From a virus, in IMG/VR virus record IMGVR_UViG_3300031962_000006, positions 1 to 45,048 of that record: DNA of 45,048 nt; one strand, written 5' to 3'. A program made the translations under genes and the position numbers. Position 1 is the first letter of the stretch, and each line of letters opens with the position of its first letter. The notes under the pieces are model-generated. The model was not told the origin of the DNA. It did no database searches and worked only from the letters and a program-made list of their open reading frames with translations. Shown piece after piece: positions 23,977-33,481 of the stretch.

Positions 23977-24685
23977 AAAACCAGTACAAGAAATCAAAGC
24001 AACTGTAGACCCGGTAGCTGTGGCGCAGATCGTGCGCCAGATGCAGAAGCAAGAGCAATCACAAGAGAAACCTTCTCGCTTCCAATCAAAGATCAAATCC
24101 TTGCTTGAATCTGGGGGTGTTGACAAAGAGAATCTGAAAGAAATTCAAGAACTTGTCGATGCTAAAGCAGCTGACTTAGAAGAGAAGATGTCTAGCGGTA
24201 GCAACAATATCCAAGCCATGCAATCGCGTTATCAGGAAGCTGTAGTTGATGCTCTTGAAAAGTACACCGAAGGTGATGAACAGCTTGAAGCGGTATCAGA
24301 TCTATTGCAGGATAAGATATTAAAGAAGCTTGGTAAAGATTCGGATGTTATGGCAAAGTTCAATGCCGGACAGTTAGATAAGCGTACCGTGAATGCTACG
24401 GCGAAAGAAATTGTCGAAGATTTTAGTAAAAAAATACTGAAAAGAGACAAGACTAATAAGGGCCCAGCAATAAATTCGGGGATTCCTGGCTCGGTTGCAA
24501 ATTCAGCTATTGAAAATTCTCCACCGGCTGGTAGCATAGATGACATAACAGAACCGCATCGGCGGGAAGCGTATCATAAATTGAACGCTTTATTCAAAAG
24601 GAACAAGATAGCACCGGAAGAAGCCCATAAAAAAGCATTCGCCGCAGCTACAAAGCCATACAAGAAATCTGGGTCAGCCGCATAG
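23954..24685 (+). CDS. putative scaffolding protein
   Basis: A 243-residue, highly charged, helical protein rich in Glu, Lys, Gln and Ala, with a central coiled-coil-like part and a basic C-terminus (EEAHKKAFAAATKPYKKSGSAA). Between portal and capsid genes this composition is typical of scaffolds, which bind the capsid N-arm through a basic C-terminal helix-loop-helix and leave before packaging. The call rests on position and composition. Confidence 0.72.
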   Translation: MPMTDGTEKPVQEIKATVDPVAVAQIVRQMQKQEQSQEKPSRFQSKIKSLLESGGVDKENLKEIQELVDAKAADLEEKMSSGSNNIQAMQSRYQEAVVDALEKYTEGDEQLEAVSDLLQDKILKKLGKDSDVMAKFNAGQLDKRTVNATAKEIVEDFSKKILKRDKTNKGPAINSGIPGSVANSAIENSPPAGSIDDITEPHRREAYHKLNALFKRNKIAPEEAHKKAFAAATKPYKKSGSAA

Positions 24686-24696
24686 GAGTAAGGTAG

Positions 24697-25416
24697 ATGT
24701 CAATAACAGGGTTTTATGTAGATAGAGAATCTCCGGGCGTTGCCGATATGATACGGCAGATACGAATGCCGAATGCTGTACTATTTTCCGAAGGCGATGC
24801 ATGCTACGTATCTGTAACTGACGGCACTGCCGGGTTAATCATTCAAGCTGATACCCAAGCAGCTCCCGTACAATACGTATTCCTCGCAATGGTATCTGAT
24901 AAGTCTTATTTACGACCGGCTGTCTTTGACCAAGCGGTTGTTAATGAGTATGCGGAATTAATCGAAGTCTCAGACGGCTTTGCCGCATTCCCGATTGTGT
25001 TAAACACTCAATTTCCCCTTGCTACCTTTGATGGTACGGCTTGTAATGCTAACGCACTTACTAATACCGTAGTCTTCACGGGCGCAGGCGCTACGGACGA
25101 CTTAACTGGTGGACAAGTTTATATCAATGAGCTTGGACAGCAAGCAACCATTCTGGATGATGACGTAGCTGGCGGGGTGCACACCTTGACAGTTGCGCCA
25201 GCTTTCAGTCAAGCGCCGACAACCGGCAATACACTACGGGCAGTCCCGTGGGGTCCTGGTTACATGGGTGGTGTTAAGCTTCAAGCTGCTAATCCGCAGC
25301 AAGGTATAAGCGTAGCAGTCGCCGATAAGACTGGTGGACCTATAGCTATTTATGGCGTCGATCTTGCTTTACGCATTGCGTATGTTCGCTTCCAACCGTT
25401 CCTCATCGCTAAATAG
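24697..25416 (+). CDS. putative head decoration or minor capsid protein
   Basis: A 239-residue, beta-rich, acidic protein. It has segments such as YVSVTDGTAGLIIQADT and a central Ig-like insertion (GGQVYINELGQQATILDDD). TAGGAG precedes the ATG, and the major capsid gene follows after 10 bases. Proteins placed between scaffold and capsid genes often decorate the shell, but no family is recognised here. Confidence 0.6.
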   Translation: MSITGFYVDRESPGVADMIRQIRMPNAVLFSEGDACYVSVTDGTAGLIIQADTQAAPVQYVFLAMVSDKSYLRPAVFDQAVVNEYAELIEVSDGFAAFPIVLNTQFPLATFDGTACNANALTNTVVFTGAGATDDLTGGQVYINELGQQATILDDDVAGGVHTLTVAPAFSQAPTTGNTLRAVPWGPGYMGGVKLQAANPQQGISVAVADKTGGPIAIYGVDLALRIAYVRFQPFLIAK

Positions 25417-25426
25417 GAGTTTTCAG

Positions 25427-26341
25427 ATGATAGTTACCCGTGAAGAATTTATTGAATGGCAGGAGCCAACACTTCGCGAAGTGTATGCCCTCGGCTTCAA
25501 TTATGGCGATGAATGGATGAAAGCCTTCCGCGTCGAAGAATCCGAGAAAAGGCGCGAAGAAATTAACGAGTTTGTTTACCCTGACGTAGTTGTCCAATCG
25601 GATGAAGGCGCTCCTTATCGCCGTTTAAACATCCGCAGAGGCTACTTAACAAACGTTATCAATCTGACCTTCACTGGTGAAATCAAAATCACCCAAGAGT
25701 TCATCGAAGATAACATGTATGAGGAAATATACGATGGCACGTACGGACTCGCTAATAGTATTCAGCGTAAGATAGCCAAGGATGGTACCAGCCAACTCTT
25801 CAATGGATTTAGCTCGGTTCAATCACCTGATGGTCTGTCTTTATTTAATACGGCGCATACATTGTTATATGCCGCAGCTGGCGTAACTTCTCCCAACCGT
25901 ATAGATACTCCGTTATCTTCAGCGGCGTTAGCAGAAGCTATCGATCAGATGAATAGAACGCTTGATGAAAACGGCTCTGTGAATCCATTCGGTGTAGGCG
26001 CTTTGCAACTTATCATACCGCCTGCAACTCGTTTGCTCGGTACGCAGTTAGCCAAGTCTCCTTACATACCAGATACTGCCAACAATGCTATCAATCCGTT
26101 TGAGATTGACGTGTTGGTAATACCGCAATTATTTGAAGCTGGACAAGCTGGTTATAGCTTCCAAAATACCCAATGGTATTTAAGAGATCCTATGTTGGCT
26201 CGTAACTACTTCTTCTGGAGAATCCACCCGCAGACACGCATGGTGAACGATATTAATTCACCGTCGATTCTGTTCCAATCCCGCGTTAGGTATTCATTCT
26301 TAACATCAACTTGGAGGGGGCTATGGGGTTCTCAAGGTTAA
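25427..26341 (+). CDS. major capsid protein
   Basis: A 304-residue protein. The helical charged N-terminus (EKRREEINEFVYPDVVVQSDEG) is followed by a core with ITQEFIEDNMYEEI, QRKIAKDGTSQLFNG, LQLIIPPATRLLG, and a C-terminus with DPMLARNYFFWRIHPQTRMV, matching HK97-fold major capsid proteins. TAGGAG lies just before the ATG at 25427. Position after scaffold and before tail adaptor agrees. The final 19 bases overlap the next gene. Confidence 0.86.
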   Translation: MIVTREEFIEWQEPTLREVYALGFNYGDEWMKAFRVEESEKRREEINEFVYPDVVVQSDEGAPYRRLNIRRGYLTNVINLTFTGEIKITQEFIEDNMYEEIYDGTYGLANSIQRKIAKDGTSQLFNGFSSVQSPDGLSLFNTAHTLLYAAAGVTSPNRIDTPLSSAALAEAIDQMNRTLDENGSVNPFGVGALQLIIPPATRLLGTQLAKSPYIPDTANNAINPFEIDVLVIPQLFEAGQAGYSFQNTQWYLRDPMLARNYFFWRIHPQTRMVNDINSPSILFQSRVRYSFLTSTWRGLWGSQG

Positions 26342-27687
26342 TTAAATCTGTCCTTGCAGTTGGGGCTATGGTGGGTCTTGCGCTTCCCGCAGGAGCGCAG
26401 ACCTTCCCAAACTCTGCAACTTACAACCAGACAACTGTATCGACTACCATACAGAATGATCTTATTTCTACTGGCAATCTATACGGAGAGACTGGTGTAG
26501 GAACACAGGCGGCAACGAGTGGTAATTTCATGCTCCTCCAGCCGGCTGCTACATTAGGACAAAATACTGTCTTGACCATTCCTGATGGTGGTTCTGCCAC
26601 TGATACCCTAGTGACAACCAAGGCTGCTAACGTATTTACCGGGACACCTGTTTTCCCCGCGATTACTTTAACTGGCACAAGCCATAATGCTACAGTGCAA
26701 GCAGTAGCTGCTCTTGGGCAAGCTACGACTCTTACAATCCCCGATGGTGGGTCCGCTACTGATACATTTGCTACGCTAAAAGCAGCTAATGCATTCACTG
26801 GTGCTAGCACCTTCTCGCTGGCAAATGGATTAGGTCTTGTCGGTACTTCGCATACTGCAACTATAAAAGTACAATCTACCCTGGGACAGACGACTACTGT
26901 TACTCTTCCTGATGGTGGTTCTGCCACTGATACTATCGCCACAGTGAAAGCTACCAATAATTTCACTGGTGCTAATATCTTCTCGCTGGCTAATGGTATC
27001 CAATTAGCTGGGACTAGCCATAATGATACATTGATTGCTCTTGCTGCACAGGGACAAGGAACTACCCTTACGCTAGAAGATGTAGGGGGCGCTACTGGTT
27101 ATATTTATACTATGACAGCTGCTCAGACAGCAGCTGGTGTGTTAAGCCGCGCCGATATGGTCACTGAAGTCGGTGATACTTTACTCAGTGGCATTTTAAA
27201 CATCAAGAATATTGACGGTACCACGCTGGCAAACGCCGCTGGAGCTGGTGTATTCGGTATTTCAACAACTGCTACTTTTGGCTCTCCGGCTCAACTCTCA
27301 CTCGTGACTGAAGTAGCTAACAACAACACCAAGACTGACTCTTGTGAATTTGAGTTCACGCTTCCTCCTGATTATGTAGCTGGTAGTGCAATTAACGTCA
27401 ACGTTGGACAAAACATCACTATTGGTGGTGGGACATTATCAACAAAGACTCTGACTGTGGATGCTTTCAAGGTAGCAGCTGACGGTACGGTTGGTTCTAA
27501 TTTGGGACCAGCCGCGCAGACCTTAACTAACTCTCAAGGCACTCTGGTTTTTGCTATTACTCCAACAGGCTTGGTGGCTGGCAATAAGCTATTAATTCAA
27601 CTGCAAACCGTGTTGACTGAAACCGCTATGTCAAATGTACATGCAAATCTAACTAGCGTTACCGTAACATCTAACGTCAAAATGTAA
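26323..27687 (+). CDS. exported repeat protein next to capsid gene
   Basis: A 454-residue protein. Residues 1-25 are a signal peptide (MGFSRLIKSVLAVGAMVGL, then LPAGAQ; cut after AGA). Three imperfect repeats follow, each with GTSHNAT, LGQTTTLT, PDGGSATDT and an FTG end. A 25-base stretch of the repeat is identical at 26581 and 26908. The C-terminal 180 residues are a beta-rich domain. GGAGGGGG precedes the ATG, inside the capsid gene. A decoration fibre would be expected here; the signal peptide makes export equally possible. Confidence 0.68.
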   Translation: MGFSRLIKSVLAVGAMVGLALPAGAQTFPNSATYNQTTVSTTIQNDLISTGNLYGETGVGTQAATSGNFMLLQPAATLGQNTVLTIPDGGSATDTLVTTKAANVFTGTPVFPAITLTGTSHNATVQAVAALGQATTLTIPDGGSATDTFATLKAANAFTGASTFSLANGLGLVGTSHTATIKVQSTLGQTTTVTLPDGGSATDTIATVKATNNFTGANIFSLANGIQLAGTSHNDTLIALAAQGQGTTLTLEDVGGATGYIYTMTAAQTAAGVLSRADMVTEVGDTLLSGILNIKNIDGTTLANAAGAGVFGISTTATFGSPAQLSLVTEVANNNTKTDSCEFEFTLPPDYVAGSAINVNVGQNITIGGGTLSTKTLTVDAFKVAADGTVGSNLGPAAQTLTNSQGTLVFAITPTGLVAGNKLLIQLQTVLTETAMSNVHANLTSVTVTSNVKM

Positions 27688-27699
27688 GGAGGGTGCCGG

Positions 27700-28452
27700 A
27701 TGGCGAACTCCAACTGGTTCCAAGCAACAAATAGTGTGCTCAACTTGGCGCAACTGCCTCTTATTAGCACTACTAATGCTTTTGATGCTGGGCAACTTAC
27801 CAAGTATCAGAATGCAGCGAAATTCAAGATTGATTTTGCCCAACGTCATTTGACGTTGAAAATGGTCACGGCTTTCACCAACCGCAAATTCCAGCTACCT
27901 ATCAGCGCTGGAACTACGGACTACGCGCTTGATACAGGCATTACAGCTGAGTCGTTGAAATATCATTCTTGGTATAACATCACGCCAGGGAATGCCTTTG
28001 ACCAATCCTTGCCTTTGATGAAGTATGAAGACTATACGGATCAATGGACTGACCAAACGGTTGTTCCCAGTGGTCCCCCAGAAGTGATCGTGCAACTTCC
28101 TTATGATAGACAATTAGACGTTATAGGGATTACCCCCCGTGTTCGCGTCTACCCCGTGCCTGATGCTAGCTACACACTTCAATATCAGGCAAGATTGAAT
28201 TTCTATCCGCTAGTAAATTCCACTTCTATCATCCTATGGCCGCCAGAATACGAACATGGTTTATGGTCATGGGCTTGGAAGTTCCTGGAAGTTGATCTAG
28301 CTGAAGGACGCGAAGCCATGTTGGATGCCTTGACAGATGAGGTAATAAGTCGTATTAGAACAGTAAGTATGTCGGCGGAAGAAGTACGCAAAGGCGTTAG
28401 AATGCCGCATCTGACCTGGAGACGTAATTTCAGTAGGGGTTATTTCAGATAA
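27700..28452 (+). CDS. tail adaptor (tail tubular protein A-like)
   Basis: A 250-residue protein placed between head and nozzle genes. The pattern of helices around the N-terminus and C-terminus (EHGLWSWAWKFLEVDLAEGREAML; RIRTVSMSAEEVRKGVR) with a beta part between (RVRVYPVPDASYTLQYQARL) matches podovirus gatekeeper/adaptor proteins of T7 gp11 type, which join portal to tail. It has AAGGAGG upstream and overlaps the next gene as TAATG. Confidence 0.78.
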   Translation: MANSNWFQATNSVLNLAQLPLISTTNAFDAGQLTKYQNAAKFKIDFAQRHLTLKMVTAFTNRKFQLPISAGTTDYALDTGITAESLKYHSWYNITPGNAFDQSLPLMKYEDYTDQWTDQTVVPSGPPEVIVQLPYDRQLDVIGITPRVRVYPVPDASYTLQYQARLNFYPLVNSTSIILWPPEYEHGLWSWAWKFLEVDLAEGREAMLDALTDEVISRIRTVSMSAEEVRKGVRMPHLTWRRNFSRGYFR

Positions 28453-28829
28453 TGCTCAGTAATGCAAACATATACTCTTACCTCTATTACAACAGCCCGC
28501 AATCGGTTTCTGATAGCACTGACACGCCTAATACCAGTACTTATAGTCAGGCGCAATATCTCGCCCGACCTGCAGGCAACTGGGGTGGCGCTAATAGCAG
28601 TCAATATAATATGGTGCAAGGACCATCTTATGGCTCAACCGCTAATAATTATGGGTCTGATTATTTCATGGACGCTTTTGGCTATCAGATTGCTTCGCCC
28701 GGACCAGGTTATGCCCCAACAGTCTCCCCTACTGAGCCGGTAACATACGGTGCCGGCAAGTGGGTTAACGGACAATATGTAGCGCAACCATTACCAAGCA
28801 CGAGTTGGCCAACCAGAGAGCAAGTGTGA
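28452..28829 (+). CDS. small Tyr/Ser/Gly-rich tail-region protein
   Basis: A 125-residue protein rich in Tyr, Ser, Asn, Pro and Gly (SSQYNMVQGPSYGSTANNYGS), lacking charged clusters and probably extended. It lies between adaptor and nozzle, overlapping both (TAATG, TGATG), so it is likely a minor virion part. No family recognised. Confidence 0.6.
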   Translation: MLSNANIYSYLYYNSPQSVSDSTDTPNTSTYSQAQYLARPAGNWGGANSSQYNMVQGPSYGSTANNYGSDYFMDAFGYQIASPGPGYAPTVSPTEPVTYGAGKWVNGQYVAQPLPSTSWPTREQV

Positions 28830-31555
28830 TGTCTCCCACAAGTAATAATTCTGCTATTCCCTCACCATCTAGTTACTCACCTTTAAGTGTCCAAGGGCAT
28901 TCGCTTAATCAAGGTGTTTTGACTTGCAATGAGGGATTATGGAGTAATGTAAGTGAGATATTACGTACATCGGTCCAAGCTAAGACGCTGAATAACTTCC
29001 AGATGCTTAAAAGAGGTGTCTGGAGCAATCCGACTGGGCTGGGATGGCAACCCCAAAGGGCGGGAAAATTTAATAGCGGTGCTGCCTTCATGGACTTTGG
29101 TATCTTCGAAGATTTCTTGGGTAACCAAACCATGTTATTTCAGGTGGGTAATCAGGTCTATTCTTACAATTTAGCGACAAGCACTGAGACTGCTTATAAC
29201 GCCCCGTTGAGTGGACTAAGTACATCTTTAGTCAATCTACCTTGTATGCGTCCCTTTGTTGATACAACAGGAGTTGTGGCACCTATAACGGTCTATTGTA
29301 ATGGAGATATACAGCCGGTCGCTATTACCGGAACGAGCGCTTCTAATGTACGCAACTTAAACTTCTTCGGGAATGGTAATTCAATCACTAACCCACCATC
29401 CGGAGGCGTTTTTGGTACTACTATCACGCTTTCCTCTGGCGCCGCTCCTCAAGGTATCACTACCGGACCGGATAATCGTATTTGGTTCTGCGATAGCACG
29501 AAGAATTGCATTAGCGCTTTAACAGCGCAGGGCGTCTTAACTGAATATCCATTACCTCATGCCAGCTCTGGACCTTTGGATATTTGCAGCGACGGTACCA
29601 ATCTATGGTTCACTGAATTTACCCGTGGCTTTATTGGCAAAATTACAACAGCCGGAGTGATTACCGAGTATTCATTAGGCGGTGGTGGTCCACAGCCGGT
29701 GGGTATTGTTTTTATGCCGTTAGATGGCAATCTTTATTTTACAGAGTCTGGAACAAGTAAGATTGGCAGAATAACCACCGGTGGTGTTATCACCACGTTT
29801 GCTACTACCACTCCCGCGGCTGCACCTTGGGGAATTTGCACTGACGGCACTTTCTTATATGCCTGCGAATCGGCTACGAACTTAATTAATAAGTTTACGA
29901 CTGCTCTTGTGCCGGTGCAGACTGAGTACACAGTCCCAACCGCTAATTCTAGTCCGATGTGGATAGCCTTTGATGGTGTAAGTAAAGTCTGGTTTACCGA
30001 GAATGCTGTTGCCGGCAACAATATTACTTCCATGACCAGTAGCGGTGGATTTATAGAATATCCGATACCGACAGCTAGCGCTAGACCATTGGGTATAACT
30101 TTAGCTTCCGATGGCAATTTGTATTTTGTTGAGAATGGCACAAATAAAATAGGACGCAGTACGCTTACTGGAGCTATTACTGAATATGCTATACCAGTCA
30201 CAAGCTCCGGTCCTTACGGCATTGCTGATGGACCAGATCAAAGTATTTGGTTCACAATGAACTCCACTAATGATGTTGGAAATTTCCAATATGGTGGTTC
30301 AGGAACGTGGCCAGGCGTTTTTCAATTAAACAAAAAGACTTACAGTAAGCCCAAATATTGTACCTATTTCAACAATCGCATGGCTTACTTTGGATTTGAT
30401 CCGACTACAAACGCAGCTCTTGATGTGTTGATTAGCAACCAAGGAACAGCCGAGAACTTTACAACTTCTCCTACACTCCTAGCCACAGATGCTGTTGCTT
30501 TCACAATACCGGGATTGGGACTACCAACCGGTATAACGGCTTTCCGCTTGACTAATACCAATAATCAGGAGGTATTAGTTCTTGGCTATCAGCGCGGGAT
30601 CGCCGTTGTAATGGGCAATGGAGTTACATCGGACGCCACGACTTATCAAGCGGACATTTTGACCGCCGAGTACGGTTTGATGTCCAACCGGACATTTAAT
30701 CAAATCCAGAATGATTTGTACTTCTTGAGCACCAATGGAGTCCGCAATTTCAGCAATTTGACTGTTAATGCAAACCTACTGAACTCTAACTTGACATTCC
30801 AGATGCAAGATTTCATCTCTTCGATTACCACGACTCCGATAGCGGGCAGTAATGTTCTTTACAATTCCCAAGCGTTTGCGGTGCATCACCGAGCTACTTT
30901 AGAGGTGCAATTCTGGGTGCCGTTGAGTGTAGATGGAACCGGAGGCGCTAATTTCCAAAACCAGCACGCGATTATCATGAATTACAACACCGCTACGCCG
31001 GTGCCGCAACAGATAACACCAATATTCTCAACCAAGAGCAATACATCTGTATCGTGCGGTATTGAGTTTCAGGGTGTAATGTATGGCGGCGGTTATGACG
31101 GCTTCCTGCAAAAACATTACACGGGAAATACTTACAACGGTGGTGCTATTGGCGGCAATATTGGATTAGCGCTCGTAAGCGGTCCGAGTCCGCAGCAAAA
31201 TATTGAGCTAAGGCAAGGATTGGTTATTACTGAAGGTGGTAATCAGAACTTCAATGTTTTGACTTATTTCTACACCAAGCAGGTCGACGGGACCATGCTA
31301 AGAACTCCGAGCCCTGAAGAAGTCCAGACCTTGATTGCTGAGGTCGGAGGGCTTACTATTCTAGGTAGCGTACAGTTCATTGATTGGACGTTAGGATTCT
31401 CAAGTTTCCCAGCTAACCACATCAAACAGCTATATTTCGAAGCAAGCGGCGAAGGACCATATATGGAATTCAACCTCAGTACAAACGGAATTGACCAATC
31501 TCTCGATTTTGGTGGTTTGGCATACACAATAACAACTGGAGGTTTGAGACCGTAA
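28829..31555 (+). CDS. tail nozzle protein with inserted Vgb-like propeller
   Basis: A 908-residue protein. Residues 20-200 and 490-908 resemble podovirus nozzle (tail tubular B) proteins, with VQAKTLNNFQMLKRGVWSN early and KPKYCTYFNNRMAYFGFDP, NQIQNDLYFLSTNGVRNFSN later. Between them, about 204-487, are seven 40-residue repeats of the pattern GI-x-GPD-x-WF-x-E, IGRIT, ITEYPIPT, the signature of virginiamycin-B-lyase-like seven-bladed propellers. Few His residues lie in the insert, so the lyase site is probably absent. The domain may bind receptor or another tail protein. The ATG at 28829 overlaps the previous stop. Confidence 0.8.
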   Translation: MSPTSNNSAIPSPSSYSPLSVQGHSLNQGVLTCNEGLWSNVSEILRTSVQAKTLNNFQMLKRGVWSNPTGLGWQPQRAGKFNSGAAFMDFGIFEDFLGNQTMLFQVGNQVYSYNLATSTETAYNAPLSGLSTSLVNLPCMRPFVDTTGVVAPITVYCNGDIQPVAITGTSASNVRNLNFFGNGNSITNPPSGGVFGTTITLSSGAAPQGITTGPDNRIWFCDSTKNCISALTAQGVLTEYPLPHASSGPLDICSDGTNLWFTEFTRGFIGKITTAGVITEYSLGGGGPQPVGIVFMPLDGNLYFTESGTSKIGRITTGGVITTFATTTPAAAPWGICTDGTFLYACESATNLINKFTTALVPVQTEYTVPTANSSPMWIAFDGVSKVWFTENAVAGNNITSMTSSGGFIEYPIPTASARPLGITLASDGNLYFVENGTNKIGRSTLTGAITEYAIPVTSSGPYGIADGPDQSIWFTMNSTNDVGNFQYGGSGTWPGVFQLNKKTYSKPKYCTYFNNRMAYFGFDPTTNAALDVLISNQGTAENFTTSPTLLATDAVAFTIPGLGLPTGITAFRLTNTNNQEVLVLGYQRGIAVVMGNGVTSDATTYQADILTAEYGLMSNRTFNQIQNDLYFLSTNGVRNFSNLTVNANLLNSNLTFQMQDFISSITTTPIAGSNVLYNSQAFAVHHRATLEVQFWVPLSVDGTGGANFQNQHAIIMNYNTATPVPQQITPIFSTKSNTSVSCGIEFQGVMYGGGYDGFLQKHYTGNTYNGGAIGGNIGLALVSGPSPQQNIELRQGLVITEGGNQNFNVLTYFYTKQVDGTMLRTPSPEEVQTLIAEVGGLTILGSVQFIDWTLGFSSFPANHIKQLYFEASGEGPYMEFNLSTNGIDQSLDFGGLAYTITTGGLRP

Positions 31556-32317
31556 ATGGGTGTCCCGTTAACAAATCTGACCAATCCTAATATCATCACT
31601 ACCGATGGCAGCACGGTTGATGCTACTTCGTGGACAACTGACTGGAGTACTATTGTTAATTACATCAATTCCAGCCTTACCGCTTCTTTTAATGTCGTAT
31701 CAAACAAGGGTGATATCTATGCCTATACCGGATTAGCTATTCAGGCTTTGCCGGTTGGCTCAAACGGACAGGCACTTATAGCAAATAGCGCGCAGCCTAC
31801 TGGTCTACAATGGTCCACAGTAGCAAATTTGACTACTTTAACGACTAATGGAGATACTCTTTACTATAATGGCGGCGCTAATCAAAGATTACCTATTGGT
31901 GCGCCCGGGCAAGTCTTAACGGTTAGTGGAGCTAATCTTCCCGCATGGGCTTCCGGTTCCGGTATTACACCGGGCATGATAGTAATCTGGAGCGGTAGCA
32001 TAGGCACTATACCTGTCGGATGGGCTCTCTGTGATGGGGTTAGTAATGCTTCTGGGATAAATTTACAAGGATTATTTGTGGTAGGAGCTGGTAATGCTTC
32101 TCCTGCTGCAACGGGAGGCATGGGCTTACAGAATCCGGGTGGACCCCATGGTGATAATAGTGCAGGCGCTGGATTGGGTCCATCGCATACTCACACTAAT
32201 ACCGGAAATCCAGCACAGCAGGGATCCAATCAGGCTATCTGCTGGCAGACGTTGCCCAGCAGCGTGGCTACAGTTACTCCAAAATACTACGCCCTCTGCT
32301 ACATTGAAAAACAATGA
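31556..32317 (+). CDS. tail collar/fibre protein
   Basis: A 253-residue protein. The middle has fibre-type sequence (GDTLYYNGGANQRLPIG, GAPGQVLTV). The C-terminal 110 residues match the phage tail collar domain: GMIVIWSGSIGTIPVGWALC, DGVSNASG, LQGLFVVGAGN, a His-rich segment with GPSHTHT, and the end YYALCYIEKQ. Such domains sit on short tail fibres and baseplate structures. It starts directly after the nozzle stop. Confidence 0.82.
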   Translation: MGVPLTNLTNPNIITTDGSTVDATSWTTDWSTIVNYINSSLTASFNVVSNKGDIYAYTGLAIQALPVGSNGQALIANSAQPTGLQWSTVANLTTLTTNGDTLYYNGGANQRLPIGAPGQVLTVSGANLPAWASGSGITPGMIVIWSGSIGTIPVGWALCDGVSNASGINLQGLFVVGAGNASPAATGGMGLQNPGGPHGDNSAGAGLGPSHTHTNTGNPAQQGSNQAICWQTLPSSVATVTPKYYALCYIEKQ

Positions 32318-32339
32318 CATCACTAAGGAGATAATTATT

Positions 32340-32792
32340 ATGGCATTACGCGTGAGTACGGCTTATCATTCCCCGAGGCATCTAATACCGATGAACTGGG
32401 GAACCAATGCAACAGCTTGGGTGGGAAACAATGGAGGCACTAATCCATTTTCTGATTCTTCCCAAGACCCGAATAGCAATGCTTTTCCGATTCAGTATTG
32501 CACAGGACGAGCCGGCGAAGATGGCAATTTCACCGTAGCAATTGAGGCTGGTTTTACTCCTCCAATGAATTTAAGCGCTTGGGAGTTTAATAGGACAGCC
32601 GGCAAGTGGTTCAAGCTGGGTGCTAATAGTGGTACCTATTTGATAACTTGTGATGCAACATATATACTATCCACGTTTGAAGTATCAGAGAATGCGTACG
32701 TCCTAATTCAAAGCGATCAACCAGTAACAGGCAGAGCTTGGATGGACGGCAAACCGGATTTCCAAGTACCGGGTAATGCTCAAGAGGGTTAA
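32340..32792 (+). CDS. hypothetical structural-type protein
   Basis: A 150-residue, beta-rich protein with Trp/Asn-rich N-terminus (HLIPMNWGTNATAWVGNN) and a domain with DGNFTVAIEAGFTPPMNLSAWEF. AAGGAG lies before the ATG. Its place after the collar protein suggests a small tail or virion part. No family recognised. Confidence 0.6.
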   Translation: MALRVSTAYHSPRHLIPMNWGTNATAWVGNNGGTNPFSDSSQDPNSNAFPIQYCTGRAGEDGNFTVAIEAGFTPPMNLSAWEFNRTAGKWFKLGANSGTYLITCDATYILSTFEVSENAYVLIQSDQPVTGRAWMDGKPDFQVPGNAQEG

Positions 32793-32796
32793 TAAC

Positions 32797-32919
32797 ATGA
32801 AAAAAGTAGTAGGTAAGGCGCTTGCTGGCGCCAGTAAGAAATCAAAACATACTCATCCGGTCGTAATGACCACGAAGAGTAAGAGCAAAGGAGGGAAAAA
32901 GAATGCCGTTAAATACTGA
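32797..32919 (+). CDS. very small basic protein
   Basis: A 40-residue Lys-rich protein starting MKKVVGKALAGASKK, with HTH and a Lys/Ser tail. It begins five bases after the previous stop and overlaps the next gene by 17 bases. The AAAGGAGG site inside it serves the next gene. It resembles the other tiny basic proteins of this region, possibly nucleic-acid-binding. Confidence 0.45.
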   Translation: MKKVVGKALAGASKKSKHTHPVVMTTKSKSKGGKKNAVKY

Positions 32920-33079
32920 ACAACTATTAGCTGCTTTAAAAAGCCCCGATATGTTAGCGGAGATTGAGAAGTTTGTTGTTGATCACAAATTATCAGCAAC
33001 AGCGCAGGAGGTCATTGCTATTGCCAAAATGGTATGTGGCGTGGCTGAAACAATTTGCCCAATAATCGATAAACTATGA
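32903..33079 (+). CDS. small helical protein
   Basis: A 58-residue protein starting MPLNTEQLLAAL, with three predicted helices and two Cys in MVCGVAETICPII. AAAGGAGG precedes the ATG, and the stop overlaps the next start as ATGA. No family recognised. Confidence 0.55.
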   Translation: MPLNTEQLLAALKSPDMLAEIEKFVVDHKLSATAQEVIAIAKMVCGVAETICPIIDKL

Positions 33080-33267
33080 GCGCATCGGAATTTAAGTTCA
33101 CTCAAGAATATAAATTTGCCGCTGTAAAACAAGGTCAGGATTTTATTTTTCTGGAGAATGCCATAAAAGAGCTTGAGAAATTAGGCTATAAACCAGAGGA
33201 TGTAATCGTGGGACTTGATGGTAGATTGCAAAGTGCGAAGTTCATATGGATACCAAAGAATGGATAA
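33076..33267 (+). CDS. hypothetical small protein
   Basis: A 63-residue protein starting MSASEFKFTQEYKF, with a helix (NAIKELEKLGYKPEDVI) between strands, perhaps a compact alpha/beta fold. It is coupled on both sides, by ATGA at the start and an eight-base overlap at the end. Function unknown. Confidence 0.55.
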   Translation: MSASEFKFTQEYKFAAVKQGQDFIFLENAIKELEKLGYKPEDVIVGLDGRLQSAKFIWIPKNG

Positions 33268-33481
33268 ATTTACCATAGCGTGGATATTGTGGATAGCGTA
33301 TTTCCTGGTAGTGGAATTTGATGCTCTGTTGACAAATAACATCCCGGGTACACTATCCGACCATGTGTGGAATTGGTTTAGCATGAAAGGGTATGGGAAG
33401 CTATGGCGCTTGCGCCGCTTACTTCTTTTATCTCTTATGGCATGGTTGTCAGCTCACTTCCTCACGGCAGGTAAATTCTAA
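33260..33481 (+). CDS. small membrane protein, possible holin
   Basis: A 73-residue protein with two hydrophobic segments: WILWIAYFLVVEFDALL near residues 7-24 and LLLLSLMAWLSAHFL near 53-68. A loop with GTLSDHVWNWF and a basic MKGYGKLWRLRR stands between them. Such two-helix proteins near lysis genes may be holins, and the papain-like gene follows directly (TAATG), with the lysin further on. A second holin-like protein lies at 35529, so the role is open. Confidence 0.6.
   Translation: MDKFTIAWILWIAYFLVVEFDALLTNNIPGTLSDHVWNWFSMKGYGKLWRLRRLLLLSLMAWLSAHFLTAGKF

Noticed and set aside
28462-28743. 93-codon frame inside the small tail gene
   Set aside because: It is out of frame with a gene coupled to both neighbours; no independent signal was seen.
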